Shown here in pieces: positions 1-6,989 of a stretch of 7,963 nucleotides of DNA. Within the stretch, counting starts at the first letter, position 1. Each line of letters begins with the position of its first letter. Source of the stretch: Bacteroidales bacterium. Lineage in GTDB: Bacteria > Bacteroidota > Bacteroidia > Bacteroidales > UBA932. Made by a program: the position numbers and the translations under genes. The notes beneath the pieces are model-generated. The model was not told the origin of the DNA. It did not search any database and saw only the letters and a list, made by a program, of their open reading frames with translations. The stretch is from assembly GCA_016295245.1 (NCBI GenBank), contig JAEDLO010000071.1, positions 1 to 7,963 on the forward strand, read 5' to 3'.

Positions 1-937
1 CGAGGCTTCGAAACGCCAGCCTCAGCACAAAGTCGCACGATTCATCCTCGAGGAGAGCGAACTTCCAGTTGAGCTTCAGGCCGTTGACCTTTTCGAAGGC
101 GTTGACCAGCTCGAGCACTGACACAGGGCGTCCGGTGCCGACGTTGAAGATTTCGTAGTCCTGCTTCATCTTGCCCTCGAACATCCTTGTGACAGCGCAG
201 ACGTGAGCCTTGGCGAGATCGACGATGTCGATGTAATCGCGCTTGCAGGTGCCGTCCTCGGTAGGATAGTCATTGCCGAAGATGGAGAGACACTCGCGCT
301 TGCCGATAGCAGTCTGGGTGATGAACGGCACGAGGTTGTTCGGCACGCCGCGCGGAAGCTCGCCGATAAGCGCGCTCGGATGGGCGCCGATAGGGTTGAA
401 GTAGCGCAGGGCTATGCCCTTGATGCCGTCGTAAGCCTTGATGGAGTCGCGCAGGATGTCCTCGCACATCTTTTTGGTGTTGCCGTATGGCGACTCGGCT
501 TCCTGGCGCGGGCTCCGCTCGGTCACAGGCAGAACCTCCGGCTCGCCGTAAACCGTGCAGGATGAGGAGAAGACCACGTTGCAGCCGCCCTGCTCGCGCG
601 CCTTGTCAAGGATGTTGATAAGGGAGAGAAGGTTGTTGCGGTAGTACATCAGCGGCTTGTCGACCGACTCGCCCACGGCCTTGTGGGCGGCGAAGTGGAT
701 GACTGCGTCGATCTTGTAGTCGGCGAAGAGCTTGTCGACAGCCTGCCTGTCGCAGAAATCCATCTTGATGAACGGAAGGGCTCGACCGACGATACGGGTT
801 ACGCCCTCGTAGTTGGTCTCGTCGCAGTTGGACATATTGTCGGCGATGACTACGTCATAACCGGCCTGGATGAGTTCCACGGTCACGTGGCTTCCGATAA
901 ATCCGGCTCCGCCGGAAACGAGTACGGTCTTCTTCAT
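1..937 (-). CDS. galE: UDP-glucose 4-epimerase, 3' end cut by the window edge
   Basis: This cytoplasmic enzyme interconverts UDP-glucose and UDP-galactose with bound NAD (Leloir pathway; supplies UDP-galactose for surface glycans). The ATG at 937-935 opens a frame of 312 codons running off the left edge. Visible signatures are the Rossmann motif GGAGFIGSH (residues 9-17), the SSSCTVYG segment with the catalytic serine near 126, the YGNTK pair with Tyr151 and Lys155, RYFNP near 179-182 and RDYIDIVDLA near 233-242. All catalytic residues of an extended SDR epimerase are present. Family members are about 340 residues, so about 30 would lie outside. Oddity: after Lys292-Phe-Ala the sequence should read roughly PRR-x-GD, which holds a UDP-binding arginine. 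Instead it reads LLEDESCDF and stays unlike the family to the edge. This may be an assembly or contig-end artefact, or a real change. The gene lies 52 bases after the pump's outer-membrane gene, same strand, with a hairpin between them. Family assignment is firm; integrity is not. Confidence 0.93.
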   Translation of the reverse strand, partial: MKKTVLVSGGAGFIGSHVTVELIQAGYDVVIADNMSNCDETNYEGVTRIVGRALPFIKMDFCDRQAVDKLFADYKIDAVIHFAAHKAVGESVDKPLMYYRNNLLSLINILDKAREQGGCNVVFSSSCTVYGEPEVLPVTERSPRQEAESPYGNTKKMCEDILRDSIKAYDGIKGIALRYFNPIGAHPSALIGELPRGVPNNLVPFITQTAIGKRECLSIFGNDYPTEDGTCKRDYIDIVDLAKAHVCAVTRMFEGKMKQDYEIFNVGTGRPVSVLELVNAFEKVNGLKLNWKFALLEDESCDFVLRLAFRSL

Positions 938-946
938 ATCTATATC

Positions 947-988
947 AAAAAATTGCCATATCTGTAAACATACAAATATGGCAATTTT
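947..988 (-). terminator. Hairpin after the pump operon, probable weak intrinsic terminator
   Basis: Two perfectly complementary 13-base arms (949-961 and 976-988) enclose a 14-base loop, starting one base after the stop codon of the outer-membrane channel gene. On the minus strand the distal arm runs into a stretch of six T residues (952-947). This fits an intrinsic terminator, but the stem is AT-rich and part of the T run is inside it, so termination may be leaky. Only nine bases separate it from the galE start, so it could also act as a structured leader for galE. Confidence 0.55.
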
Positions 989-996
989 CTTACAAA
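965..996 (-). promoter_or_regulatory. Possible galE promoter embedded in the hairpin
   Basis: Read on the minus strand, TTTG (996-993), 20 bases and TATGTTTA (972-965) resemble the Bacteroidota promoter TTTG-N19-21-TAnnTTTG with one mismatch in the -7 box. The -33 box overlaps the last codons of the upstream gene, and transcription would begin within the distal arm of the hairpin, giving a leader of roughly 20 bases. This would let galE be expressed despite a terminator directly before it. The match is imperfect in an AT-rich region, so it is tentative. Confidence 0.3.
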
Positions 997-2309
997 TCGA
1001 GAGCTGTTCCGGCGTAGAAATCCAGCAACTTTGCCTGAAAGACGCTTTCGTAGCGCGCCCGCAGCATTTCGGATTCCGCCTTGAAGCGGGAGTTGCGCGC
1101 ATCGTTGTAGTCGGTGATGCCCGCGAGGCCGGCCTTGTATTTCTCGGAGGTCAGCTCGAAGCGGCGACGCTCGCTTTCTGCAGTTTTGAGGCTGCTTTCG
1201 TACTTGACTTGAGAGCTGAGGGCATTGTAGTAGGCCTGCTGGATCTCCTTATAGAGGGTCTTTTTGCTGTTTTCCTCGTTGAGTGTTTCATTCCTGAGGT
1301 TCAGGCGCGCGCCCTTGAGGTTGTTGCGGTTGGCAAGACGGGAGAAAATCGGGATGTTCAGCGACAAGCCGAGGTACTGGCTGAAGTTGTTTTTGAGCTG
1401 GTTGCCGAAGGATGTCGCCGCTTGATTGTTGACGGTGTAGAAGTTGGTGCCGATGCCTCCGCTAAACGACAGGGACGGCAGGAATGCGCCCTTGGCCTGG
1501 TGGACAGCGATCTTGGAGCGCTCCACGCTCAGGGCGGCGTCGAGAATCTCAGGACGGGTGTCGAGGGCCTGCAGCCATATCTGCTCGGGGTCGCTCAGGA
1601 GCGCAGGGGCAAGCGCCGAAGCCTGCGGAAAGACGATGTTGAGCGAGTCGGGGGTCGAGAGCTCCAGCAGCTGGCTCAGGTCCAGGCGCGAGATGCTCAG
1701 GTTGCCGCGGGCCTGGGCTACAGAGAGGCTGCTCTGGGCAAGAACCGCCTCCTGCGAGGCGACTTCCGCGAGGCTGGCTTTGCCGCTTTCCATCCTGGCA
1801 CGCACCGACTCGAGGAGTTCTTTGTCGCAGGCCTCCTGGCTGAGGGCTACCTTGAGAACTTCCTCGTCATAGAGAATCTGGATGTAGGCCTTCGCCACAT
1901 TGACGCTTAGGTCGTTTTCAGCCTTGCGGAGTTTCTGGGTAGCGGACGAAAGGTCCAGGCTGCTGATCTTGATACCGTCGCTGATCGAGAAGCCCTGGAA
2001 AATCGGAATGTCGGCTCCGAGGTTCAGCGATGTCGAGGTCGTGTTGGAGTTGGTATAGGTGTTGTCGGCGCCAAGACCGCGGCCGAAAGAGAGGTTTTCG
2101 GAGGCGCTGGCGGCAAGCCCCGGAAGCCTTTTGCCCTTGGCGGTGCTCAAGTCAAGCTCTTTCTGCTCGACATTGAGACGGCTCTGCTTGAGGCTGATAT
2201 TGTGGTCGATTGCGTATCGGATACAGTCGCCCAGCGTCCAGGCCCTGTCCTGGGCCCCGGCGGAGAAGGCGGCAAGGGCCGCAATAATTACAAGCGCTGT
2301 CTTTTTCAT
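990..2309 (-). CDS. TolC-family outer-membrane efflux channel
   Basis: Outer-membrane factor expected to form a trimeric channel-tunnel that carries pump substrate through the outer membrane. The 439-residue protein opens with a Sec signal peptide (two Lys, hydrophobic core 5-18, likely cleavage after SAGA at 16-19). The mature start, WTLGDCIRYAIDHN (residues 24-37), is the usual first helix of the family. It shows the internal duplication of outer-membrane efflux proteins: each half holds long amphipathic coiled-coil helices (about 120-215 and 335-430) and a beta segment marked by IPIFQGF (101-107) or IPIFSRL (319-325). There is no lipobox cysteine, so it is not an acylated OprM-type channel. 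Length is normal for the family. It starts four bases after the adaptor gene and is last in the operon, followed by a hairpin. Family is certain; it need not be an orthologue of E. coli TolC. Confidence 0.95.
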   Translation of the reverse strand: MKKTALVIIAALAAFSAGAQDRAWTLGDCIRYAIDHNISLKQSRLNVEQKELDLSTAKGKRLPGLAASASENLSFGRGLGADNTYTNSNTTSTSLNLGADIPIFQGFSISDGIKISSLDLSSATQKLRKAENDLSVNVAKAYIQILYDEEVLKVALSQEACDKELLESVRARMESGKASLAEVASQEAVLAQSSLSVAQARGNLSISRLDLSQLLELSTPDSLNIVFPQASALAPALLSDPEQIWLQALDTRPEILDAALSVERSKIAVHQAKGAFLPSLSFSGGIGTNFYTVNNQAATSFGNQLKNNFSQYLGLSLNIPIFSRLANRNNLKGARLNLRNETLNEENSKKTLYKEIQQAYYNALSSQVKYESSLKTAESERRRFELTSEKYKAGLAGITDYNDARNSRFKAESEMLRARYESVFQAKLLDFYAGTALDL

Positions 2310-2313
2310 AAGA

Positions 2314-3405
2314 TTAGCTGTTTATGATTTTGTTTCCGCGCACTTTGTCGCCGGCCTTCAGACCGGATACGATTTCGATGTTGACTCCGTCGCTCAGGCC
2401 GACTTCAACCTCAATCCTCTCCCACTGGTCCTCGCCCTTTTCCAGATAGACAAATGTCTTGTCTTCTTCGAACTCCAGGGCGCTTTCCGGCAGGTAAAGC
2501 ACTGAAGAAACCTGATCGAGGACTATCTCAGCGTTGGCGCTGTAGCCGGAACGGATGGTTACGGAGCTGTTCTCGCTGATGGCGGCCTTGATCTCGAACT
2601 GGTTGGTGCCGTTGTTCTCGACTGCCTTAGGGGAGATGTATTCGAGGGTGGCTCCGTTCCTGTAGTCCGGCAGGGCTCCGATGCGGATTTCCATAGGCAT
2701 TCCTTCCTGAAGCTTGCCGACTTCGGTCTCATCGATATTGCCGTCGAAGATCAGGTCCGACATATTTGCTACAGTGGCTACGGTCGTACCGTCATTCATT
2801 GTATTGGCCTGGATGACAGAGTTTCCGACCTTTACCGGGATGTCGAGAATCAGGCCGCTGATGGTTGACCTGACGAGAGTCGAACTGCCTCCGGCGTTGG
2901 ATGAGGAGACACCGTCGCGGATAACTTCGAGATTGTCCTTTGAGCCGATATACTCCTCCTTGGCCTGGTTGTAGGCCTGGAGAACCTTTTCATACTCGTC
3001 CGCGCTGACCAGCTGCTTGTCGAAAAGGCTCTTCTGGCGATCGAGGTTGATCTTGGCCTGGTCGAGGTTAAGCGAGGCGAGGCGCACGCGCGATTCGGCG
3101 GAGCTGAGGGCCTGCATATCAGGGATGACCTTGAGCTTGGCGATCACCTCGCCCTCCTGCACGAGCTGACCCGGCTCCTTGAGGAGTTCGGAGATGATGC
3201 CGTTGATCTGGGGCTTGATATTGACCTCGTTGCGCGGCTCTATCTTGCCGGTCACGATGGTCTTGCGGCAGATGTCACCGGTGGTCACTTCCAGAACTTC
3301 GTATCTTACTTCCTCAGGCTTTGATTTGATGTAAAGGAACACGAAGGTTCCGATAAAGACCAGCGCTATCAGCGCAAAGACAAGGTACTTGAAAAACTTT
3401 TTCAT
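2314..3405 (-). CDS. MacA/HlyD-type periplasmic adaptor (membrane-fusion protein)
   Basis: Periplasmic adaptor that bridges the inner-membrane ABC transporter and the outer-membrane channel. The 363-residue protein has a short cytoplasmic N-terminus, one membrane anchor (about residues 6-26) and no lipobox. Next come a first lipoyl half (about 50-92), an alpha-hairpin coiled coil (about 97-163), the second lipoyl half (about 177-215), a beta-barrel region (to about 298) and a membrane-proximal domain (about 300-360). Within the hairpin, Arg123, Leu127 and Ser134 match the spacing R-x3-L-x6-S known from adaptors that dock on TolC-like channels, as in AcrA. It lies 18 bases after the second permease gene and four bases before the channel gene, so it is co-transcribed with both. 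The size and the permease neighbours point to the MacA branch; substrate unknown. Confidence 0.94.
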   Translation of the reverse strand: MKKFFKYLVFALIALVFIGTFVFLYIKSKPEEVRYEVLEVTTGDICRKTIVTGKIEPRNEVNIKPQINGIISELLKEPGQLVQEGEVIAKLKVIPDMQALSSAESRVRLASLNLDQAKINLDRQKSLFDKQLVSADEYEKVLQAYNQAKEEYIGSKDNLEVIRDGVSSSNAGGSSTLVRSTISGLILDIPVKVGNSVIQANTMNDGTTVATVANMSDLIFDGNIDETEVGKLQEGMPMEIRIGALPDYRNGATLEYISPKAVENNGTNQFEIKAAISENSSVTIRSGYSANAEIVLDQVSSVLYLPESALEFEEDKTFVYLEKGEDQWERIEVEVGLSDGVNIEIVSGLKAGDKVRGNKIINS

Positions 3406-3423
3406 ATCGTTTGACTTTTTTGT

Positions 3424-4653
3424 TTATTCATCTCTCATCGCATCCACAGGTTTGATGCCCATCGCCCGGGATGCCGGGGCGAGGCCGCTCAATACTCCCA
3501 GAACCGAGAGCAGCAGAAGGGAAATCAAGGCTGTCCAGAAGTTGATCTGGAAGCTGGTGCCGCTTACCTTTTCGATGATTTCCAGAATCAGGACCGTCAG
3601 CACCAGGCCCGAGGTCCCGGCCATCACGGTCAACGAGACGCTTTCCATCATAATCTGTGACAGGATGTCCCGCGGCGTTGCGCCGATGGCCCTGCGGATG
3701 CCGATTTCGGTGGTGCGTTCACGCACCGTCACCATCATAATGTTGCTCACGCCGATTGCGCCGGCAAGGATGGTCCCCAGACCGATCAGCCACACCATAA
3801 AGTCCACTCCGGTGAAGATATTGTCTATCAGCTTGAACATATCTGCCGCATTGACGCAGTAAAGGGCGGGCTTGTCCTCAGGACTGAAGTGGTGCTCCCG
3901 CGCCATCAGGGTTCTGATTTTCTTCTCGACTTGGGTGGCATTGTAGCCGGGCTTGACCGTCATAAGTATGATATCCAGCACTTCTCCCCTGTTGAGCAGC
4001 TTTTGGATCACGCTTATTGGAATGACGGCCGAGTTGCGGGAGCTTCCGTTGATGCTGATGTTGGAGGAGGCCATATCCACACCGATGACCTTGAAATAAA
4101 TCGAGCCTATCCGTATCATCTCGCCGCAAGGATCGCCGCCTTCAGGGAAGAGGCTTTCGTAAATGGTCCTGCCTATGACGCAGACTTTTCTTTCATTGAT
4201 AACGTCCGCATCATTGATGTAGCGGCCGTACTTAAGCTGCGGGGTCTCGATTTTCGTGTAGCCGCCGGTCACGCCCTTCATCGAGATGGAGGACTGGGAG
4301 TGTCCTTCGTAGCTACAATCCTGGCCCCAGGCGGATATCTCGGGAACTATCTCGTCGAGCTCGGGCAGCATTGACTTGAGCCTGTCCACATCCTTGGTGG
4401 TGAGGTTCCAATATCTGCCTTTCTTAAAGCCTTCATACGGCATTTCGGTGGTGCCTGAGACCAGTCCAATCATATTGGAGGCAAAGCCATCGAAGTTATT
4501 TGCAAGCTGCTCCTTAACGCCTTTGCTGCCGCCCAACATAAAGATGAGCATAAAGATGCCCCAGAATATGCCGAAACCGGTCAGAAGGCTTCTGCTCTTG
4601 TTGCGGACAAGCGCGTCCGCAATCTCCCTGTATGTATCGAAATCCAGTCTCAT
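3424..4653 (-). CDS. MacB/FtsX-type ABC transporter permease, second of the pair
   Basis: Inner-membrane permease of a type VII (MacB-like) ABC exporter, 409 residues. It has one N-terminal transmembrane helix (about 22-42), a large periplasmic core domain (about 45-280) and three C-terminal helices (about 284-306, 336-360, 372-393). The cytoplasmic segment RERTTEIGIRRAIGA (311-325), after the second helix, is the conserved FtsX coupling region that contacts the ATPase. The protein ends in the family pattern KPVDAMRDE. No nucleotide-binding domain is present, unlike E. coli MacB, so it depends on the ATPase encoded upstream. Its ATG overlaps the stop of the preceding permease gene by four bases (ATGA), suggesting translational coupling. 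The two permeases share LTGF-x3-WGIFML in helix 1 and the coupling motif, so they are paralogues that likely pair as a heterodimer. Substrate unknown. Confidence 0.93.
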   Translation of the reverse strand: MRLDFDTYREIADALVRNKSRSLLTGFGIFWGIFMLIFMLGGSKGVKEQLANNFDGFASNMIGLVSGTTEMPYEGFKKGRYWNLTTKDVDRLKSMLPELDEIVPEISAWGQDCSYEGHSQSSISMKGVTGGYTKIETPQLKYGRYINDADVINERKVCVIGRTIYESLFPEGGDPCGEMIRIGSIYFKVIGVDMASSNISINGSSRNSAVIPISVIQKLLNRGEVLDIILMTVKPGYNATQVEKKIRTLMAREHHFSPEDKPALYCVNAADMFKLIDNIFTGVDFMVWLIGLGTILAGAIGVSNIMMVTVRERTTEIGIRRAIGATPRDILSQIMMESVSLTVMAGTSGLVLTVLILEIIEKVSGTSFQINFWTALISLLLLSVLGVLSGLAPASRAMGIKPVDAMRDE

Positions 4654-5915
4654 TCTGCTCTGAGTGCTTCTATAGGTCTGACTTTGGCCGCCTTGCGGGC
4701 CGGGATGAGGCCGGCTATGGTGCCGGCTATGATGAGCAGGACGGTCGCCTCAAGAGCAACGTCGAGGCCGACGCTGATGTTCTTGAGGAAGGAGATGGTC
4801 TCGCCCATCACGTCAAGTGAAGATTGGCCGACCGTCTTGTCGAGGACCTCGCAGGCGAGCATTCCGGCGACCATTCCTATGTAGCCGAACACCGTCGTCA
4901 CCACTACGCTCTCGCTGATTATCAGGCTCATGATCTTCGAAGGTTTTGCGCCTATGGCCTTGCGGATGCCGAACTCGTGGGTGCGCTCGCGCACCGAGAT
5001 GAGCATAATGTTGCTCACGCCCACGATGCCGCTCAGCAGAGTAAAGAGGCCAACGATCCAGAGCGCCTTGTTGAGTATCGACATACCGTTGTCCATCTGG
5101 ATGCTCTGGACAAAGCGGTTCCATACCCAGATGGCGCCGAGGTCGGTCGGGCTGGCGCGGTGACGGCTGTTTACCGCCGCTCGCAGCCTGCTTTCGAAGG
5201 CTTCGCCCTCCTCGATGTTCTTGATGCCGTGGAAGGAGAAGGTGATGTCATCAACGTATTCGCCTTTGAGATAAATGGACTTCAGTGTGGTGAAAGGCAC
5301 ATAGCAGTAGCTCTCGTTGTCGGATGCGTCCGCCTTGTAGATGCCCGCGACCTTGAAGATGAAGTTCCCGACCTTCACGTCGCGGCCCACCAGGCTCGAT
5401 ATCGGGGTGGCGCCGTGAACGAGCTGTTCCGCCTTGCTGGAAGGGAGCACTATGATCTTGCGCTTCTGCCTGATGTCGCGGCTGTTGACGAAGCGGCCGT
5501 GGAGCAGCCGTATGCCGTCCATCTCAACGCGCTCGGGATAGTCGCCCTGGAGGGTGGTGGAGAAGTATTTGTCCGAGAGAACCACGGAAGCTGAGGCGCT
5601 GACGGTTGGACTCACGTCATCAATCACGTCGGCGAAGGCCTCGCCGCGGAGCAGGTCCACATCGCCCGCGTCAAGGCGGATGCGGCGGCCTTCCTTGAGG
5701 CCGTCATAAGGCTTTGACGTGCGGTTGCCGCCAATCTGCATCGTATTGACCGACACGTCCTGGGCGTCGCGGAGAAATGCGTTCATCAGACCGTTGCCCG
5801 CGCCCAGCAGCACTATCAGCATAAATATGCCCCAGGATACGGCGAAGCCGGTCAGGCAGGTGCGCATCTTGTTGCGTCGGATGTTGCCGGCTATTTCAAT
5901 GAAGAGGTCTCTCAT
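4650..5915 (-). CDS. MacB/FtsX-type ABC transporter permease, first of the pair
   Basis: Inner-membrane permease paralogous to the next gene, 421 residues. Helix 1 (about 20-40) contains LTGFAVSWGIFML. A periplasmic MacB-type core domain follows (about 45-275), then three C-terminal helices (about 281-303, 332-354, 386-405). The coupling motif is RERTHEFGIRKAIGA (309-323) and the tail ends RPIEALRAE. Compared with its partner, the loop before the last helix is longer (about 355-385). Its ATG overlaps the stop of the ATPase gene by four bases and its stop overlaps the next permease ATG by four bases, so three proteins are probably made in a coupled series. A LolC/LolE-type role is a conceivable alternative for paired permeases with a separate ATPase. 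The adaptor and channel genes that follow favour an efflux or secretion pump of MacAB-TolC type. Confidence 0.93.
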   Translation of the reverse strand: MRDLFIEIAGNIRRNKMRTCLTGFAVSWGIFMLIVLLGAGNGLMNAFLRDAQDVSVNTMQIGGNRTSKPYDGLKEGRRIRLDAGDVDLLRGEAFADVIDDVSPTVSASASVVLSDKYFSTTLQGDYPERVEMDGIRLLHGRFVNSRDIRQKRKIIVLPSSKAEQLVHGATPISSLVGRDVKVGNFIFKVAGIYKADASDNESYCYVPFTTLKSIYLKGEYVDDITFSFHGIKNIEEGEAFESRLRAAVNSRHRASPTDLGAIWVWNRFVQSIQMDNGMSILNKALWIVGLFTLLSGIVGVSNIMLISVRERTHEFGIRKAIGAKPSKIMSLIISESVVVTTVFGYIGMVAGMLACEVLDKTVGQSSLDVMGETISFLKNISVGLDVALEATVLLIIAGTIAGLIPARKAAKVRPIEALRAE

Positions 5916-6634
5916 TTCATTATGGTGTTGGTGCCGAACATTGAGGCGCGGTGCTGGCGGTTGTCTTCGATGCGGCCGATGAGGCCATCCTTTATGTGGA
6001 TTATTTTGTCGGTGCAGTTGGCCACGCCGCTCTCGTGGGTGACGATGATGATGGTTGCGCCCATCTCGCGGTTGATCTGGGTGAATAGCTTCATCACGTC
6101 CTCGGATGTCTTGGAGTCAAGCGCGCCGGTAGGTTCGTCCGCCAGGAGGATAGTCGGGTCAGTGATAAGAGCCCGGGCTATCGCAACCCTCTGCTTCTGG
6201 CCACCGGACATCTCGTTGGGATAGTGGTTGGCCCATTGGGTGAGGCCGAACTTGTCGAGCAACTCCATCGCGCGCTCGTGCCGGCGACGGCGGCTGACAC
6301 CCTGATAATATAGCGGCAGCTCGACGTTCTCGACTGCGGTCTTGAAAGCTATCAGATTGAATGACTGGAAGATGAAGCCTATGAGACGGTTGCGGTAGCC
6401 GGCCGCTGCAGACTCCGAGAGGTCGCGGATTAATTTTCCGTCAATGTAATATTCGCCTGAATCGTAATTGTCAAGGATGCCGAGGATGTTGAGCAAGGTG
6501 GACTTGCCCGAGCCGGATGCGCCCATAATGGAAACGAACTCCCCCTTGTCTATAGAAAGGTCTATGCCTTTCAGGACGTGGAGAGGCTGTCCGTTGTCGT
6601 AGGTTTTGTTGATACCTTTTAATTCTAATAACAT
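5912..6634 (-). CDS. ABC transporter ATPase of the MacB/LolD family
   Basis: Cytoplasmic ATPase subunit that powers the two downstream permeases. All nucleotide-binding elements are intact in 240 residues: A-loop Tyr12, Walker A GASGSGKST (38-46), Q-loop Gln90, signature MSGGQ (142-146, Met in place of the usual Leu), Walker B ILLADE (162-167) with catalytic Glu167, D-loop ALDS (171-174) and H-loop His200. The length matches stand-alone ATPases of the LolD/FtsE/MacB class. It is the first gene of the operon. The ATG at 6634-6632 lies about 20 bases below the expected transcription start of a strong Bacteroidota-type promoter, and no Shine-Dalgarno is evident. Its stop overlaps the first permease start in an ATGA. 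Being separate from the permeases, it differs from the fused E. coli MacB. Family is certain; substrate cannot be inferred. Confidence 0.95.
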   Translation of the reverse strand: MLLELKGINKTYDNGQPLHVLKGIDLSIDKGEFVSIMGASGSGKSTLLNILGILDNYDSGEYYIDGKLIRDLSESAAAGYRNRLIGFIFQSFNLIAFKTAVENVELPLYYQGVSRRRRHERAMELLDKFGLTQWANHYPNEMSGGQKQRVAIARALITDPTILLADEPTGALDSKTSEDVMKLFTQINREMGATIIIVTHESGVANCTDKIIHIKDGLIGRIEDNRQHRASMFGTNTIMK

Positions 6635-6659
6635 AGTGTTGTACTTGACTAATACACTG

Positions 6660-6689
6660 CAAATATAATGCTATTTTTTAGAGATACAA
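6660..6689 (-). promoter_or_regulatory. Promoter of the efflux pump operon (Bacteroidota type)
   Basis: On the minus strand, TTG (6689-6687), exactly 19 bases, then TATATTTG (6667-6660) followed by C. This matches the primary sigma factor consensus of the phylum (TTTG or TTG, 19-21 bases, TAnnTTTGY) with a full-match -7 box. Transcription should start near 6653, leaving a leader of about 20 bases before the ATPase ATG. It is the only clear promoter found for the five pump genes. No operator-like repeat overlaps it convincingly. Confidence 0.8.
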
Positions 6690-6798
6690 TAACTGGACCT
6701 GTCTGTTTGACAAAAAAGTGAACTGATATCGGAGGGAAAGAGAGATCCTCCGGAGGCTGTTCTTAAGCCGAATGATCTCCCAAGGGACAGATAATACG
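6690..6798. other. Spacer between the tRNA terminator and the pump promoter
   Basis: No gene is supported here. The spacer holds a 10-base palindrome CCTCCGGAGG (6747-6756), a GGAGG (6731-6735) that can pair with CCTCC (6747-6751), and GAGATC (6742-6747) facing GATCTC (6774-6779). These elements could form alternative small stems, but no T tract follows. A 67-codon minus-strand frame crosses the spacer but begins inside the tRNA gene and is judged spurious. Confidence 0.4.
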
Positions 6799-6831
6799 AA
6801 AAAAGAGGACATCCTTTCGGTTGTCCTCTTT
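6799..6831 (-). terminator. Intrinsic terminator of the tRNA-Leu gene
   Basis: On the minus strand, two base-perfect 10-base arms (6831-6822 and 6811-6802) enclose a 10-base loop. The loop can extend by a CC/GG pair closing a GAAA tetraloop after an A-A mismatch. The distal arm runs directly into six T residues (6804-6799). It begins two bases after the mature tRNA 3' end, so the tRNA is transcribed alone and the pump promoter downstream is insulated from it. Confidence 0.9.
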
Positions 6832-6833
6832 CG

Positions 6834-6916
6834 TGCGGTAGGTGAGAGTCGAACTCACACAGGCTTACGCCCACTACCCCCTCAAAGTAGCGTGTCTACC
6901 ATTTCACCACTACCGC
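6834..6916 (-). tRNA. tRNA-Leu with anticodon GAG
   Basis: An 83-base class II tRNA folds completely. The acceptor GCGGTAG/CTACCGC pairs fully. The D arm holds GGTAGACAC. The anticodon stem CTACT/GGTAG, with a closing T-G pair, carries the loop TTGAGGG with anticodon GAG at 6883-6881. A short variable arm GGGC/GCCT has loop GTAA, and the T arm is GTGAG-TTCGACT-CTCAC. The discriminator base is A at 6834. The bases after it read CGA, so CCA is not encoded and must be added by the nucleotidyltransferase. The tRNA reads CUC and CUU leucine codons. It has its own promoter and terminator. Leucine tRNAs are not queuosine substrates, so nearness to queH is probably coincidental. Confidence 0.97.
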
Positions 6917-6930
6917 GTGTTTTGGGATTG

Positions 6931-6961
6931 CAAATATACGGTGCTTTTTTCAATCTCCAAA
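6931..6961 (-). promoter_or_regulatory. Promoter of tRNA-Leu (Bacteroidota type)
   Basis: On the minus strand, TTTG (6961-6958), exactly 19 bases, then TATATTTG (6938-6931) followed by C. The -7 box is identical to that of the pump operon and the spacing is the same. Transcription should begin near 6924, about eight bases before the mature tRNA 5' end. The -33 box abuts the T-rich tracts that separate this unit from the divergent queH gene. Confidence 0.82.
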
Positions 6962-6989
6962 ACTTTTTTTAGTTTTTTTCAAAAAAACC

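Noticed and set aside
203..967. Two plus-strand frames opposite galE
   Set aside because: The minus strand has an intact epimerase frame with all catalytic motifs across the whole region.
870..1910. 346-codon plus-strand frame opposite the outer-membrane channel gene
   Set aside because: Antisense shadow: the minus strand encodes a complete TolC-family protein with signal peptide and both repeats, while this frame has no recognisable domain and starts inside galE.
4824..5594. 256-codon plus-strand frame opposite the first permease
   Set aside because: Antisense shadow rich in His, Ala and Val, without family motifs; the minus strand carries an intact FtsX-type permease.
6671..6874. 67-codon minus-strand frame between the tRNA and the pump
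   Set aside because: It starts inside the tRNA-Leu gene, crosses the terminator and ends in the pump promoter region, with low-complexity composition.
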